Part shown: piece by piece, positions 34,861 to 48,895 of the stretch
Position numbering within the stretch: the first letter of the stretch is position 1
Layout: every line of letters begins with the position of its first letter
Assembly: GCA_022495005.1 (NCBI GenBank)
Contig: JAGYXB010001603.1
Location: forward strand, 620,001 to 684,000
DNA from: Rhyacophila brunnea
Taxonomy: Eukaryota > Arthropoda > Insecta > Trichoptera > Rhyacophilidae
Direction of reading: 5' to 3'
Length of the DNA: 64,000 nucleotides
The notes under the pieces: generated by a model
Databases searched by the model: none
Seen by the model: only the letters and a program-made list of their open reading frames with translations
What the model was told of the DNA's origin: nothing
Made by a program: the position numbers and the translations under genes

Positions 34861-36764
34861 TAGGGTCACAGTAATGTACCTACATTGTAGATTTAAGGAT
34901 CGTTGGAAGTTAATGACATAGTTTTTACATACACACTTATTATACATGTAGGTATAGGTAGAAGTAACAAAACTCATGCAAATTATTTAGTATCTACCTA
35001 ATAACATATATGTATTTAAATATGGCGATGTGATTTGGAAAATGCGATAAAATGTCTGGATAAAAGGGCATTATTCATGGAACCTTTTCAAACAGCTGTA
35101 GATGGAAATATACTTACGAGGTAGTGCTTTCATAATATACTTTAAGACATAGGTACCGTAGACTTACGCAAACGGAATACGAAAATATGTGTCGTCATCC
35201 CTGAAAGTGGCGAAGAAAAATCTAACGATGGTAACGTCTATCGGGAATGCTGCTTCGTTTGCAGTGGAATGAACTGTTTTTAAATGCCATTTCTCTATGT
35301 GAGTGAAAAGCTTTCATTTATTATTTATTCGTTTTAAACTTTTTCGAAAGATGTGCGTGGTGCACAAGATGACAAATCTATTTGTTCTTAAAGTCTGTTT
35401 ATAATTGAGTTGAGACATTACACCAACCGATTAATTAACGAGAGACATCGTTTTATGATTAAGCCTTATATACAAGATAATTTTGTAGGTATATTGAGGA
35501 AAACAATTGAGATCTTCTATATTTACAAACCAGATATGCAGTAAAGTACAGACATATTAGCATACCGGTCTAATCAATTAGTGATTATAGTGGAAATTGA
35601 ATATTCAGTAATTTTCATTTTCAAATACATTAGACGTTTAACACGCAATATGATATTACTGGAAGTAAAACCACCTAAGGTAGCTTTTTGGCTGTATTAT
35701 ATGCCAACTTGGTTATTTATGTTACATATATGTTTAGTATTATCACATATTGGAATAAAATAACTTGAATTAAATTAAATTTAATTAATTTTAAAATAAT
35801 CTTCGCTTCACAATATCATAAAATCTTGGAGTATTGGTTTTAAATTGCAAAACAAAAAATCCGGATTACAAAATTAGTATGACAGTACTTTGAGAACACA
35901 AGTTTGAAAATTTGGTGTGGAAGTTATTAAAAATTATACTTTACTGTAGTTTAAAATCATATTAGGTACCTACTAGCGGAAATTTTTGACATTTTCCGTA
36001 AAAAAATAATAGAACTTTTTGTATTCTTTGCATTTGTTGGTTCGAATATCTGAACATTATATTATAAAATGATAAAACCCTGAAATTTAGACATAATAAA
36101 ATTTTGTTGCTATTTGTATATTACATGTATTTAAAGGATAGAGTATAATTAGATGTTGGATATTATATCTGCAATACTAACCGAAATATGAAAAAACTTT
36201 TCTATTAAGAAAATGAACATTTTATGTTGATAGAAACAAAAGTAAAATATACAAAAAAGTTATACTGTAATAATGCTAGTCATATTGTTTTAGAATGTGT
36301 TAAATATAACGCGTGCGGAAAATGATATAAACACACGAAAATGAGTAAAGCGACATTTGATGCAAATTTAAATAAAGGCTTTCGCGGGACATATACAAGA
36401 CACGCAACCAGAGCGCAACACAGCGGTGCCCCAACACAAAACCATACGCACGTAAGCTTATATCAAACCAAATACATGCTGTTAACAAGCAATATAAAAA
36501 AATTCAAGTCATTCAGAAAATGGTTCAAATAAATTCTTTCAGCACTAATGTTATTAGTTTTAATGATACCGTGAATTTATTGTAAGACACAAATATGTAA
36601 TCCACCTAATTTATTATGTATATACCTACATATACTGTAATGAGCGTGTACATGTTGTTATATAAACATTAAATGTATTTTACCAGAGTCTGGATTATAC
36701 AAATGGGGTTTTAAAGTCTTTCTACTACAAATAATTAAAATAAAACACAATATGTCGTAACTTT
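34861..36764. other. AT-rich non-coding DNA
   Basis: No recognised gene or signal. A 63-codon frame at 36341-36532 lies in a slightly GC-richer patch and has no motif. Confidence 0.5.
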
Positions 36765-36840
36765 TAGTAATAATGATCGTCCCTTTCAATAGATCATTTT
36801 AAACTGATGCTATTGAAGGGAACAAAGCTGTCATTATTAT
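36765..36840. repeat. short fold-back element
   Basis: An inverted repeat of about 76 bp. The outer TAATAATGA pairs with TCATTATTA, and the inner CCCTTTCAATAG pairs with CTATTGAAGGG with one bulge. It can form a hairpin. Possibly a tiny MITE or an RNA hairpin; no evidence decides. Confidence 0.45.
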
Positions 36841-36869
36841 TGAAATATGTGGAGTAAGTACGATGATTC

Positions 36870-36900
36870 TACCAAGAATTGACAGTTAACACCATTAAAC
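36870..36900. repeat. dispersed repeat, copy B
   Basis: TACCAAGAATTGACAGTTAA followed by CACCATTAAAC closely matches copies A (1515-1544) and C (45701-45731). It sits 30 bp after the fold-back element. Confidence 0.45.
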
Positions 36901-38689
36901 TGAATTGAGAGCCATTTGTATTTCTTTTCATTTATTTATTCTAAATAATGAAAATTCTGAGTAATAAGAAAATAAGTGAAATAAATACAGTGTTTTTACA
37001 CCAATAATTTATAGATAACACTAAAAGAGGTTGATGATGGTTCATTATAGAAACAAACGTGTGTTACATTTCAAACACTAATTTCAATGTGTTTTTATCT
37101 CAATAAATAATTAAATTTATTGTTGACACTTTGGCATGTCGTACTTTTGTACAGCGTTTGTGATATTGCGTGAATTTAAGTTACAGGATTTATCTTTGCA
37201 ATCTGAGAACGTTTGATACTTATTTAAGGTTGACTGAAAATTGAGAAAATGCGAAATAACTCAATTCTTACTTAACTTAGCTTAAATTCATCATTCGTCT
37301 CAGATGCAATTTTTCAATTTTAACTTCATAATATTTATAGGCTGTGTTTATATATAGAGAAGGTTATCTTCATTTTTTACAGTTTCAACCTAATACAGAA
37401 TATCCCTTATAACTGCCTAAAAGTTGTGTTACTAACATAACATGGCGTATTTACCTATACAATGATAATGTAGGTAAATAGATGATAAAATAGTTAGGTA
37501 AAGGATTATTGTGTTGGTTTTGCCATTTTAAAAATATAGGAGGGAACGAAAAGACAATCCATTAAAAGCTTACCGAAACATAAAACGATAAAACAAACGC
37601 AAAAAAGTACTAAAATCATAGTTCATGAATTCGTAATAAACGAGTATTGTAAATATTCGACGTCGAATGAAAAGGGGGATGTTTTAATTTGTGTACAATA
37701 ATAAAACAGATGTGTTTTTATTAAATATAACTTGAAAGGATACGGACAATGTCATAAATTAAAGGTTGTCATAGAACATTTAAATAATGACATAATACTA
37801 TTTCAGTACTTACTTATACTAATTTAGTTCATATTTCGATTAACACTCTAATTATAAATTAGATTAATTATACATATAGATAGAAATCTGTGTTGTTCGT
37901 GAAATACGAATATTTAAACATATTATAAACAACATAAATATACTAACTACTTAGTAACATGTCGAAAATATCAACGTCATCATATCAGAGTATTTTTTTA
38001 TAAATGCTACTATTAGATGGAATTGTACATAAACACTATTTCCAAGATATAGAATATTGAAATGAATGAAACAACTTAAATAAATATTTGTTGAATCTAA
38101 AATGTACATAACTTATATTAATGCAGTATTCGACATCGATTTTTAATAGCTTACATTGATTGTAATAATTTTACGCAAAAGTTGAAGTGAAGAAAAATCA
38201 AATAGATAGTTTTTAATTCTTATATTTGGTCAAAATTTAAATAGGTAATTCTACCTATACTTTAATTCGAACATTACATAAAGCTTTATTATCTACGTAG
38301 AATGTACGAAATCATTTTTATCAATTGTTTAGACACAATAGCAGTATGTATTTTAATGAGTAATACGCGATAACCAATACTTAGTAACTATTCAACTGTA
38401 ATCATAAAAAAACTAATGTACTGAATATTGATAGTGATTTGTAAAATTTAAATCCAAATAGGTTTTCTTTTTAATTTGAACATACCCTCTACTTACGTAA
38501 ATCAATATAATTACGTTGCGTGTATCAAATTTTGTCGGAAATAAAAGAATAGAGAGGGTAAGTACCTTTTAAAACGATGAATTGAAGTCAATGATAACCG
38601 AATATTGTAAATAAAAAATATTAAAGCACATCGATTGATACTTAGATACCTATCGTATTGTTTCGTATCGAAAAAAGTGCAGGAAAATT
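36901..38689. other. AT-rich non-coding DNA
   Basis: Nothing recognisable other than a 10-bp inverted pair TATTTACCTA / TAGGTAAATA at 37448-37475. Confidence 0.5.
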
Positions 38690-39850
38690 TCAGCGTCACA
38701 TACGGGCGAGCGGCAGGTGAAAAAAAATTAAATCGGCAAAAGGCAGAGAAGGGCTGCAGAGTATTATTGGTCGATGGCAAATCCGCTTACCGGGGTTTTG
38801 TATAATCGAGTTTTAAATAACCGTTTGCAGGGGCCATTTTCCGGCCGCTGGCAAAAAACGAATAACCAGAATCGTTTCCGGTTCGGCAAAATAACTACAT
38901 TAATATGATTCTAGCAAGAATATCCAACGACTGCAAGTCTCCAATAATATTATGTATTCCTAAATGTAACGCAAAAAGCTTTTAGGAGCGATTAAAGACC
39001 TACACACAAACTGCATGCGTCAACCAACAATGCCAATAAATATTGGGTACGCATACTTTTTCGTTATGTTTTAATATTTTCTTTAATTAACTATATTTTT
39101 TGTGGATGAAAAATTGATTCACGTGTTAAACACAACTACACTTAATGGGAAATGTAAAGATTATTAATCATTTCAAAACGGCAACGAGTGAGAAATGCGC
39201 TTAAAAATATGAACTATACTATGTTTGTCATTGTACTTATCGCAAATAATGTAATAATATAAAAGAAAGAAGACTTAGTAGTACGCAAAATATTCAATGA
39301 TTTTTCAATAGTCTTTCATATCTTCAATAAGCCAAAGTTAAAATCAGGGTTTAGAAACCAACGGGAAGATAACAGAACTGTGTAGAAAAAGAAGGCAGCC
39401 TCCAGTCAAGAACAGCGGAAACCGAAGTGACCTCGGCCTAATTTGAAATAATATAACATCTACAAAGATAACACTGATAGTTAGTTACCTTATTGATACA
39501 ATAATAAAGATTGAAAAGACCGTTATCTAATTGAAATCCATAAAACTATGCCAGTATTATACCGTCTTTAGTGTCGAAGAGAAATTTATTTAAGTTTCGG
39601 TTAACTTTCACAGTGAGTACAATCTGAAAAAATACATCCCCCCTCCTGTTCAATGAGAAAAACGAATTTCCGAGACGGGCTGACAATGCAGGTGCGACAT
39701 ATTTCCGGTGGAAAGAGTAAGTGGTCTTTTCCCGGATGCGGGCAGCGGGTATAATCTCCGCAGAACCCCTCCGCCCCTCACGCAAACCTCGCCTAAATGT
39801 TTGGAGACAATGAAGGGACGAGAGGAAAGACTTACAAGAGTATTAAAAGT
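38690..39850. promoter_or_regulatory. two GC-richer islands, possible conserved non-coding DNA
   Basis: Islands at about 38690-38910 and 39330-39850 stand out in composition. The first contains GGGGCCATTTTCCGGCCGCT near 38830 after an acceptor-like TTTGCAG, with about 25 open codons. The second has open frames of up to 79 codons on the - strand. No motif or family is recognisable in either. Confidence 0.22.
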
Positions 39851-40971
39851 CTAAGAGACTTTGACTGAATCGTACATGCAAGAGAGTATGATAAGACAGT
39901 TTCATCAAATATTATAATTTAAACAATTTTAATATAAGAAGATTAATATAGATATATATTTAAAATCAGATACTAATATAGCTGAATTTTTAAAAAGAAC
40001 ACAGGTATCTGTGTAATTAAATGCTTTTAATGTAGTGAAAATAATTATTTTCTCGCATTCAGTGTTTATCAACCTTTCGAATTAAGCGGATTTAACACTT
40101 GACCATCTGCTAAGCTCCCTTGGCACACCAAGCATCGAATTAATTAGATACGACGTTCCCAGTAAGCAAATCGCGACATACAAGTGAGACTTATGCAAGT
40201 TAATTTAACCACGTTTCATGTTATACCAAACAAAAAAGTGAGCTGATACCAGGTCTTTATTAAATTAACTTAATTATTAAATAATTTATTTTTAGAGTCT
40301 CGTATATCAAAACGTTAAATAATGTTGACAAAAGTAAAATTGAGAAAATAATAAATTAAAAATCGGATAAATAAATATATCAATAATAATAAATAAATAT
40401 ATTTTAAAATATTTAATTTGAATTTTATTTCTATGTCATGGGTGTGAGTTGTGATTGTTATTACTTATGGAGAAGATATGAATTAAGATGTATAACATAT
40501 TACATTCATTTGGGATTATTGACCGATGAATGATAACGTAATATTACGAAAGCATTTTAAAATCCTAAAGTGTATATCATTATGTCGAGAATGCTAAATC
40601 AAAAGGGTGTGAGTGATGACAGGAGAGCAATTCAAAAGAAGAACTGCATTGGATTCTTCATATTATATTTTTCACCAACTACCGTACTAAAAATAGTCGT
40701 AACTTCGTCGTAGAAAATCTTTTGCCGATACACTTTTTTGTTCTAAATCATTTTAAACGATAAAACGTCCCTACGCCCTGTTGCTTTATCTACCACCCCG
40801 AAATAATGAAAGCCATTTCCATATAACTTAATGTAGATATTCAATTAATATTATCAAAATATAATGAGTAGGTAACGTTTCATCACCGTACACGGTAGCG
40901 TATTCGTCATACTAATAATAAATATGGATCGACATAGATTATGAAAACTCTTTAAAGTTATATAATATATG
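39851..40971. other. AT-rich non-coding DNA
   Basis: Nothing supported. Confidence 0.5.
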
Positions 40972-41011
40972 GTATATACCTACAAATATAATATAATATG
41001 TAGGTATATAC
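40972..41011. repeat. perfect 13-bp inverted repeat built on TACCTAC/GTAGGTA
   Basis: GTATATACCTACA at 40972-40984 and its exact complement at 40999-41011, separated by a 14-bp AT-rich loop. Confidence 0.7.
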
Positions 41012-44000
41012 TCGAAATATACAGTACACACCCATCCACCCATTCTACAATGCACTGCATAGTGTTTTTCGATATTTTTATTGTTGACGCAGACACCTCA
41101 AAGAGACATAAATTTATTTTCTGTGGTCAACCGCTTAATGGAAAAGCCATTTGGTCCCAAGACGATATAAAATGATAAACAAAAGCGCATCGAGCGGTCG
41201 CCGAACGTCAGGTACTACAACAGTCTAAATAAGCTTTTAGCTATGGCTCTCGAACTATACCTACACACATCGAAACAATTCTCGTAGATAATATAATATG
41301 TTTCAGATATTTATAAACTTTTACATGGGCTTATTGCATAATGATAGACGCATTAGCCATGAATGATAACTCCAAAATATAATAATTACATAAGACCAAT
41401 CAATCAGAAGAGTAGGTACCTGCAGGAAGATGTGATCTGCCTGTCTCAGTTTCGCCGAGTGTTCTGTCGATACAACTATTAGAGTCCATCTCGCAAGATA
41501 GCAAGATACCTGATGTTATAGTGATGATTCTATGGAGCAAGCGATATGAATGGTGTGGGATGCAACTGAGTTAGCTACACTTTATCTAAATAAATGTATT
41601 AGGTCGTATATTGGCTGAGGTCAATAACAACAAAAAATACGACAGTCTGACACTAAACTACACTTCTGTCATATGGGTTTCAAGATATTTGGACTCAGGA
41701 TAACCTTTGCTTTGAGGAGTATGGTAGAGATCGGTGTTCGGTTGGCTAACAGGATGTGTAGGTACTTTTTAAGAGATTAGGTTATTAGGTACACGAGGCA
41801 GCGAATAAGTATAATACATTAAAAAGCGTGATGCGATCGCTGGTTCAGGTAAACAATCTTGAAGTTTTCATGGGACTAGAAAATATTTTACATAAGAAAT
41901 TACCTAACGTTTTATGAGTACATTATTATCTGTCTACTGTTATTTAAACGAACTTTTATATATTTATGGAACACGCTGTAAAATGTAAAAAAAATATTCA
42001 AATCTATTTAAATGCATGGGGATAGTAGGACGGACTAACCAACTATCAAAACGGCAATACAATAATATTATATGCACTGTAAATATTGCGGTAGGTAGAT
42101 GTAGTAATGAATATAATTAAATAAATAAAAATAAACATACAAATTTAAGGTGGCCAGTCTAAGGCAGGAAATACTGAAATCACATAAAGAGATTTCGACA
42201 ATAAAAACTGTAAGCACATCACCCAATAAACAGGCGTGTATTTTAGAAAATTCAAGAGAATACCCAAATCGATCTACTTCTATCCAGCGAACATTTCCTA
42301 CGATTCATCGTATTATAAAACTACAATCGATTGCTTTTTGATAGAAAAAGGTTGATTCCTTGAACGGAAAAGGGGATCGAGAGAGCAAAACCTGGGAAAA
42401 TGATACAAAAATGCTCTCGTGTAGCGGCGCCGCTCCCGGAAAACACCATTTCCCATTATAAAAGCGCCTTCGCTGCCGACCAGCATTACTTAAGTACATT
42501 TCTCACAATGGATACTAAGAGCGGAGTGGTAATAGATATATGACATGAAAAGCTTCACAAGTATTGCTATAAGCCTCCCCTGTATTTACTTTAGGGAAGG
42601 CAAAAAGTCAGTTGCAATCGAAATCATGCGACAATATCAAATTTTAAGATTAAATATTTTACACTTACATATTTTTTCACGATAACTAGTTAACTCGAAT
42701 GTAATTATTTACTTTAAATACCAAATAAAACATATTTACCCAATATTATTGTGCGACCAGTATATAAATGCATTTATATTATTTATACATTTTAGGAGAA
42801 AATCGTAAAAAGGAAAAAAAAACAAACGTGAAGTAAATAAAGTGATAATCGATTAAATTGAAAAAACCCCGTGTTTTGGAAGACGTTCATAATTTATGAT
42901 AAGCGATTTAAGAAAAAGCCCAGAACTCCATTTATAAAAGACGAACAAATATTTTTTCTGCCAAATAAAAATATGTTGCCAAAAACATGACATTGAGAGA
43001 ATGTGAATGGCTTAGCAAAAAAAAAGATTTTTCCATACAATATTTACACTTCTATATACAAGGAAGTAATCCCGACTTTGTGAGGGGAAAAACACAAATG
43101 TAAAGCAGTCGTGTCTTTTGCTTACTTTCAAATACTAAAAGCATGTGAAAAATAGATTGACTGTAAAATTATTTAACGTGGAATCCATGATATAATATAT
43201 AATTCAGTTTTATGCTTAGGCGGTAACATGACAGTATTCCATTCGATAATAAAATAATATTTCAACGTCGTTTTTTATGTAAATATGCTAAGTAATAAAA
43301 ACATAGATCAGTTTTTTTATATCTAAAAAATCGTGAAGAATTAATTTAAAAATAACATTTATCAAATAATTCAAATACTTACAACAATCTTAAAAAAAGG
43401 ATCGTATGAAACATGTCAATTAAATAAATTTTAATTAAATTCATCAATAATTTAGTTTATAACAATGTACGCATATTTTCCCGACGCTATGATACCGTTA
43501 AAGATGTGAGGTCAATAATTGTATCATGTTATTTGTGATTGAGATTTAAAATATTTTTTAATTTAAACTAGCCAGTATCTTTAAATTATGTACCTATATC
43601 TCTTTTGTCTCAAAAGCTTATGTGAAATATTACATAATATATGATGATGTCTATAACAAACCCCAAATAACACATTTTAAAATTTTCAATTCTAGGATTG
43701 CGAATCTTACATTGACCATTGAATAGACATTTTTTTGAAGCCATTTATGTTGAAAAATGTAGTTTCCTCGTTAAGAATGTGCCTTATCAGTATTCTTTGG
43801 AAGATGGATTATTAGCCTTTCACTCAATTACTATTTATTAAAAAATAAGCCAATGTATAATACACATGATTCACTTCACAGACAATATATGTTTCAGAAA
43901 GACTGAAAAGCTATTAATAGAAAGCAAGTGGGAGATTTTCCCAGTTAATTATATTGAACTCGTACGTTGACATAGCGAGAGCCATGAAAACGATAGAAGT

Positions 44001-44877
44001 GAATAACTGGCAAACCATAAAGGTATATCTACATACATTCTGAAGCTCCCCCCTCATTTGCGTATATACAGCGCTCACAATATCACATAAAAACACTGTA
44101 AAAGAGCCGAGACCGATCCGAAAGGGCGTATGAATACGGAAAATATAAATACTGGCGCCTGAGGATGCAGGCATATGAAAATATACACGTGCACAAATTA
44201 GAACGGGCAAGTGATGGATGGCATGATAAGGTATTTTTTTTTTTTTTAAATATAATAATATCCAACGTTGGAATCATAGCTATTCAGCCATTTGAAGGAT
44301 TAATAATGGACCATTTAAATAGAACGTCCGTTTATAAATGGTAGGAATATTTTTAATTAAAATGGACAATAATACACCTGTATGTCGATACGGAATTTTA
44401 CTCGAAAATCGGCGAATGTCTACCATTGCAAACATACACTTGACAGAATGTATTGGGTTTTAGATCCAGCTGTGATAATAAGTACTTTTAGTAGTTAAGA
44501 ATAACTAGTTGAAAATTACCGAATGCACGGAACTGATACTGGGTAATGTGTTAAAAATAAATTGTGAATACAAGGAAAATCACAAAAAATAATACTTTTG
44601 TTGCAATTTATTTAGCTAGATTGTTAAGAATGTGAACGAATATGTTAACAATTAGATGTGATTTAAACCTAGCGTGTTAAGAAACAACAAAAGAAAATTA
44701 TGTCTATTTTTCATACGTCATAGAAATAAGTAAAAAGCGTAAGTAATATCGTTTTTGTAAAGTTCAATGATAAAATATGCGAAAACAAAGAAGAAACTAC
44801 TTAACAGAATTGCTTTCCAACAATAACTCATGTTTATTCTACAAATTCAGAATTCCTAATTTAGAAAATGTAAGTAT
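41012..44877. other. AT-rich non-coding DNA with one GC-rich island
   Basis: The island at about 42340-42500 has CG-rich words such as GTAGCGGCGCCGCTCCCGGA near 42420. A 98-codon - strand frame at 43914-44210 would be hydrophobic but has no recognised family. A T-run of about 15 at 44233-44247 could be the complement of an old poly(A). Nothing else is supported. Confidence 0.4.
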
Positions 44878-44928
44878 CACTTGGTATTCACTAGATATAA
44901 AAAAATGTTTTATGCCACTTCACAGGGT
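44878..44928 (+). repeat. dispersed repeat, family D, copy 1
   Basis: TCACTTGGTATTCACTAGA followed by an A-rich stretch and TTTTATGCCACTT matches 51521-51570 over nearly 50 bp. Confidence 0.5.
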
Positions 44929-45554
44929 AGGTACCTATGTACCTTAATTTACTACATGAATTAGTATGGATACCAAAAATCTTGCTATGTACGCGAAAGA
45001 CGTGCTCTAAATTAATATCGTTCATGTTGTGTATTCCGACTAAAAAAAATACATAATGAAATGTTTAAACAGAACAATTAAACAACGCTTATGTTACGCG
45101 GATCGTAATTTCTTTCCCTACATAATAATATATAACATGCAGTATATGTACGTATAAACAGTGACCGTGGCATGAATGGACAGAAATAATGCATCCGAAA
45201 TGCAGCAGCAGATGTGCATGCACATTGACAAGCTGCACGCGGTTATACCTACTTCCAACCTAATAAATAATATGAAAACGAGAGGGAAAAAATGAAAAGT
45301 TTTCAGATTTTTTTATTATTAAATATTTACCTAATATAGCAGAATATAAACCAGTAAAATAATCTTATATTGGCGTGAGTAACACTATAAATATTGTACC
45401 TACTTAAGTAGATTTTACTTTTATTACCTACCGTAATAATATATTAGATTACAAGGACGTAGACGTAGACAAAGATTATTCACAGCAGCAAACTGGAATG
45501 GATTGCATTAGGGCGATTCAATAATATCGTCAAAAATGACTTTCCACTGTGCTG
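44929..45554. other. AT-rich non-coding DNA
   Basis: Nothing recognisable. Confidence 0.5.
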
Positions 45555-45731
45555 TAAAGCATTAACCAATGTTAATAATTTTAATAAAAGAATACATTTT
45601 TCTACTGAATCTTTTTTTATTAAATAGTTGTACTGGTTTCGTCCCCCTCGAGGGAAATTTTCAACTCATGTTTTATTAAAATTATTAATATAATGCTTTC
45701 CACCATGAATTTACAGTTAACACATTTAAAA
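45555..45731. repeat. fold-back repeat containing dispersed repeat copy C
   Basis: TTAATAATTTTAATAAAA at 45572-45589 is the exact inverse of 45671-45688. Outside it AAAGCATTA (45556-45564) pairs with TAATGCTTT (45691-45699). The block at 45701-45731 is the third copy of the repeat seen at 1515 and 36870. Between the arms lies GGTTTCGTCCCCCTCGAGGG, a GC-rich island of unknown meaning. The structure suggests a decayed MITE or a non-LTR 3' end. Confidence 0.5.
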
Positions 45732-47596
45732 AAAATTAACCAATGTGTACATATGGCACATGAAGGTTAAATGTTTAAGAAATCAAAATAAATAAATAAT
45801 TACATAAATAAAATATATCAATTAATTAATAAATATATCTATAAATAAATAAGGGTGTGCTGTCTGATAGAGGCGCTAAATGACAATGGGTCGGACATGT
45901 CACATTCCATTTAAGTATAGTATATATTTATTACAATACATTATACTAACAATTAGACGAATTCATTGATACGAAACTGAAAGGTGAAACTGCACATTGG
46001 AAGCTTTTGTCGAAGATTTTTTTTTGTTTCGTGAACTAGCATATTATTTGAGGTTTGTTTTGTGTAACGATGATTGAATTTACGCAAATATAATAAGATA
46101 TTATGTACCCTAAATATAACCGAGTGAGAATCTAGTAGTTCAGTGTCAGGACATATTTGTGACATTCGGATCACACAAGTAACTATGTTTAAGTAAACTG
46201 ATAATAAGGAAAAATAAAATGTTTAAAATGACGTATGTGCAAACGTATATTAATTTTACTTATTCTTGCATGGTGGTGTAAATACCAATGAATAATGTTT
46301 CAGAATATATTCCTTACAGACGAATTAAAGCAACAAAACATATACAGTGTCATGATGGTTGTTAAAAGCTTTCCGAGTTCTATATTTCTGACATGGTTAA
46401 AAAACACTCAAATAAATAACTTTCATATCGAAGCTTCTGTCAAAAAGAGCTTCCAAGGAAAAGAAAAAATGAGCGTCATATCGGCGTGAAAGCATATCTT
46501 CAATAAGTTTCTGTCGATCAATACATTTAAAATAATGTGATAGATGCTTCCGTACAGCAAGGTGCCGCGGCACCGCCATTGGCATGAACGAAAAATATCC
46601 AGTTTCCAATGCTGCGCTAATATTTACTGTGGAAAACTAAATTCGATAAAAAGTTAACGTTTGTTTGCTCTATGAATCGTCTCGCCTCACCATTATCGAC
46701 TCTGTTTTAAAAAGTTATCCCGCAGAGCGCAAAAAAACTGGGCAATAAAAACGATTTTAAATATGAATAATTCACCGTGAAAAAACCAGGCGTAGACAAA
46801 GTTTTGGGTAATAAACGGGGAAACAACTTTTTATTAATTAAAAAAGTGTGCTCGTTTGTTACAAAATATTATTCCAGCGATTTAAGTTTAGATTCGGATA
46901 TAAAAAAATGTTTAAGGGAGTCTACCGGTGTTTTAACATTTTTCAGATCATTTTAATCTGTAAAAATAGGGTTTGTACTTCTTTCAAATATAAAATAGGT
47001 AGTTAAATGGGATCGTTATAAAATGTATACCTAAAAATAATATACTTAGTGAACAGATAGGATTTTAATTGTCGAATATTTTTTTACTATAAGAGATTTG
47101 TAGAGAAAATTATCGCAACCTTAAATATAGATAATGAGAATATTATTATTTACTTTACTATCACGCCATTTTAGCCGCTATTAATTACTGATATTATATA
47201 CCATAAGTACTTTGAATTTGAAATATTATATACAGAATAAGAAATATTCAATTTTCTAAAGCATTATCACTATTTACATATAATGTATACATATGTAAAG
47301 AATATAAATTTATAAATGTTTTTAAGTCGACGCATACTATAGATAACGCTTAAATATGTACTAAAACACACCATTTATTACAGTTAGACGAAAGTTAGTT
47401 AATAGATTTGTAAAATTCACAATCAAGTGTGGCACTTATCACATAACTGTAAATATAAAAAAACTTCACAAAAACTTTTGTAATTTCACGATAAAACACT
47501 GAGATTATCAAAACTTTTGAAATAAGGAAATGAACATACTGCACGAAGTTCATTCATTCAAGTACGATCGACTCATTCGTACTGTTATGGTATCGA
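45732..47596. other. AT-rich DNA with an island
   Basis: A run of AAAT-type repeats lies at 45789-45852. An island at about 46550-46810 is mildly GC-rich and contains GGGCAATAAAAACG near 46740, similar to Hox/caudal-type sites. No gene was recognised. Confidence 0.4.
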
Positions 47597-47640
47597 TATA
47601 AAAAGCCGACGCGAGAGTTGAAAGTATGCCAGTCAGTCGA
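47597..47640 (+). promoter_or_regulatory. candidate TATA plus initiator core promoter
   Basis: TATAAAAA at 47597-47604 is followed by the arthropod initiator-like TCAGTC at 47633-47638, placing a start near 47635 (or CCAGTC near 47631). The spacing of 34-38 bp is slightly long. The sequence after it, to about 47880, is GC-richer but shows no obvious open frame. This is a motif-level guess. Confidence 0.25.
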
Positions 47641-48887
47641 TCGCCTGAAATATCGCCCAGTGTTTACAAGAGGCCGCGGGGCGAGCTTTTTTCATAGGAA
47701 ATTAATTCTGCCCAGCAGCACGGAATTTGTATTCCATATGGCCGAACTTAATTTAGAATCGCTGCCACATTATGGCTACCGATGACGTCTGGGCCTGGAC
47801 GTACATATATTATGCTCCACGAACAATCAACGTTTGGTGCAGCGTAAACTTTTAAAAACCGATTCAAATACCCGCTCCTTTGGTAAAAATTAAAAACATA
47901 GAACATTATGAGCTTTTATTTTTTAAGAAATACCTTTTCAATTATTTTACACTTCTAACAAGACGTCAAACCACATGACAGATTAATAGGTTAGAAATGA
48001 AAAACTAGCCGGACTAAATCAAGATTTTGAAGCACGATTTGTTATGACTTAAAGACTGTCATCAAATAATCATTAATTTTGAATGCCCACTTCAGTTAGG
48101 CGACAAACTTTAATGTATACAAACGTATACTAATCAAAATAACACAATCTGTAACAAGTGATTACGTGTATCCCATATTTCTCCATACTCGAGTAGGTAT
48201 TAAAGCTTTTTACTACCACACCCAGAAGGTAACGAACTTCCCATTATTTCTGTATTGCCTGCGTCCAACCGTGTACCCACATAATATCATTACATAACTA
48301 CATATAGATGGTACCACTACCTGAACAAAATGTATTTTAGATATGCATAGATTAAGTTTAGACATTTACCTAATTGAAGTGTGGATTAACGAAGGTACGA
48401 GACATACTAATTTATGAGAACGAATGATTATTTTACGATTTCAAAATAAATTATCTGTATTGAAAACATGAAATTTAAGAAAGTGACGTTATTCCTTATT
48501 TTTTATTAATTTGGATAAAGGTACATATTTTTTCATTATCACTTTCAATAAGTAATGATACATTTCAGTTTTGAATGATAAAAACAATCAAATTATTTGC
48601 AATTTATTTCAAGAATATCGTGATAAAATTTTGAGAATTTCTGAGCTATCTATGAATGAAAAAGAGCACTTTTATTTGACTTGATTAAAATTACAATGTA
48701 GGTATGGTGGTTATTATTATTATTATATACTATTGCGGAATTTGGAAAAAGGCTTAATAAATTGTTTAGTTACTGGTAAATAAGTAGGTACATCGGCAGT
48801 TAGTACTTGAGTCAGTAGCTTAATTAGTAAGCACTCGCCCATTGGAATCACACTCGGTAAGCATTTCTCTAATACAACGGAAGATAC
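47641..48887. other. GC-richer island then AT-rich non-coding DNA
   Basis: The island continues to about 47880. From 48813 TAGCTTAATTAGTAAGCA resembles a tRNA-type A box, but no B box follows. Confidence 0.4.
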
Positions 48888-48895
48888 GTATAAAT
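48888..48895 (+). repeat. hAT target-site duplication, left copy
   Basis: GTATAAAT, exact copy at 49904-49911. Eight bases is the hAT signature. Confidence 0.9.

Noticed and set aside
43914..44210. 98-codon hydrophobic frame on the - strand, perhaps membrane segments
   Set aside because: Hydrophobic composition is expected from T-rich codons; no family pattern, and a different frame overlaps it.
48805..48887. tRNA-derived SINE next to the hAT element
   Set aside because: An A-box-like word is present but no B box or body could be matched.
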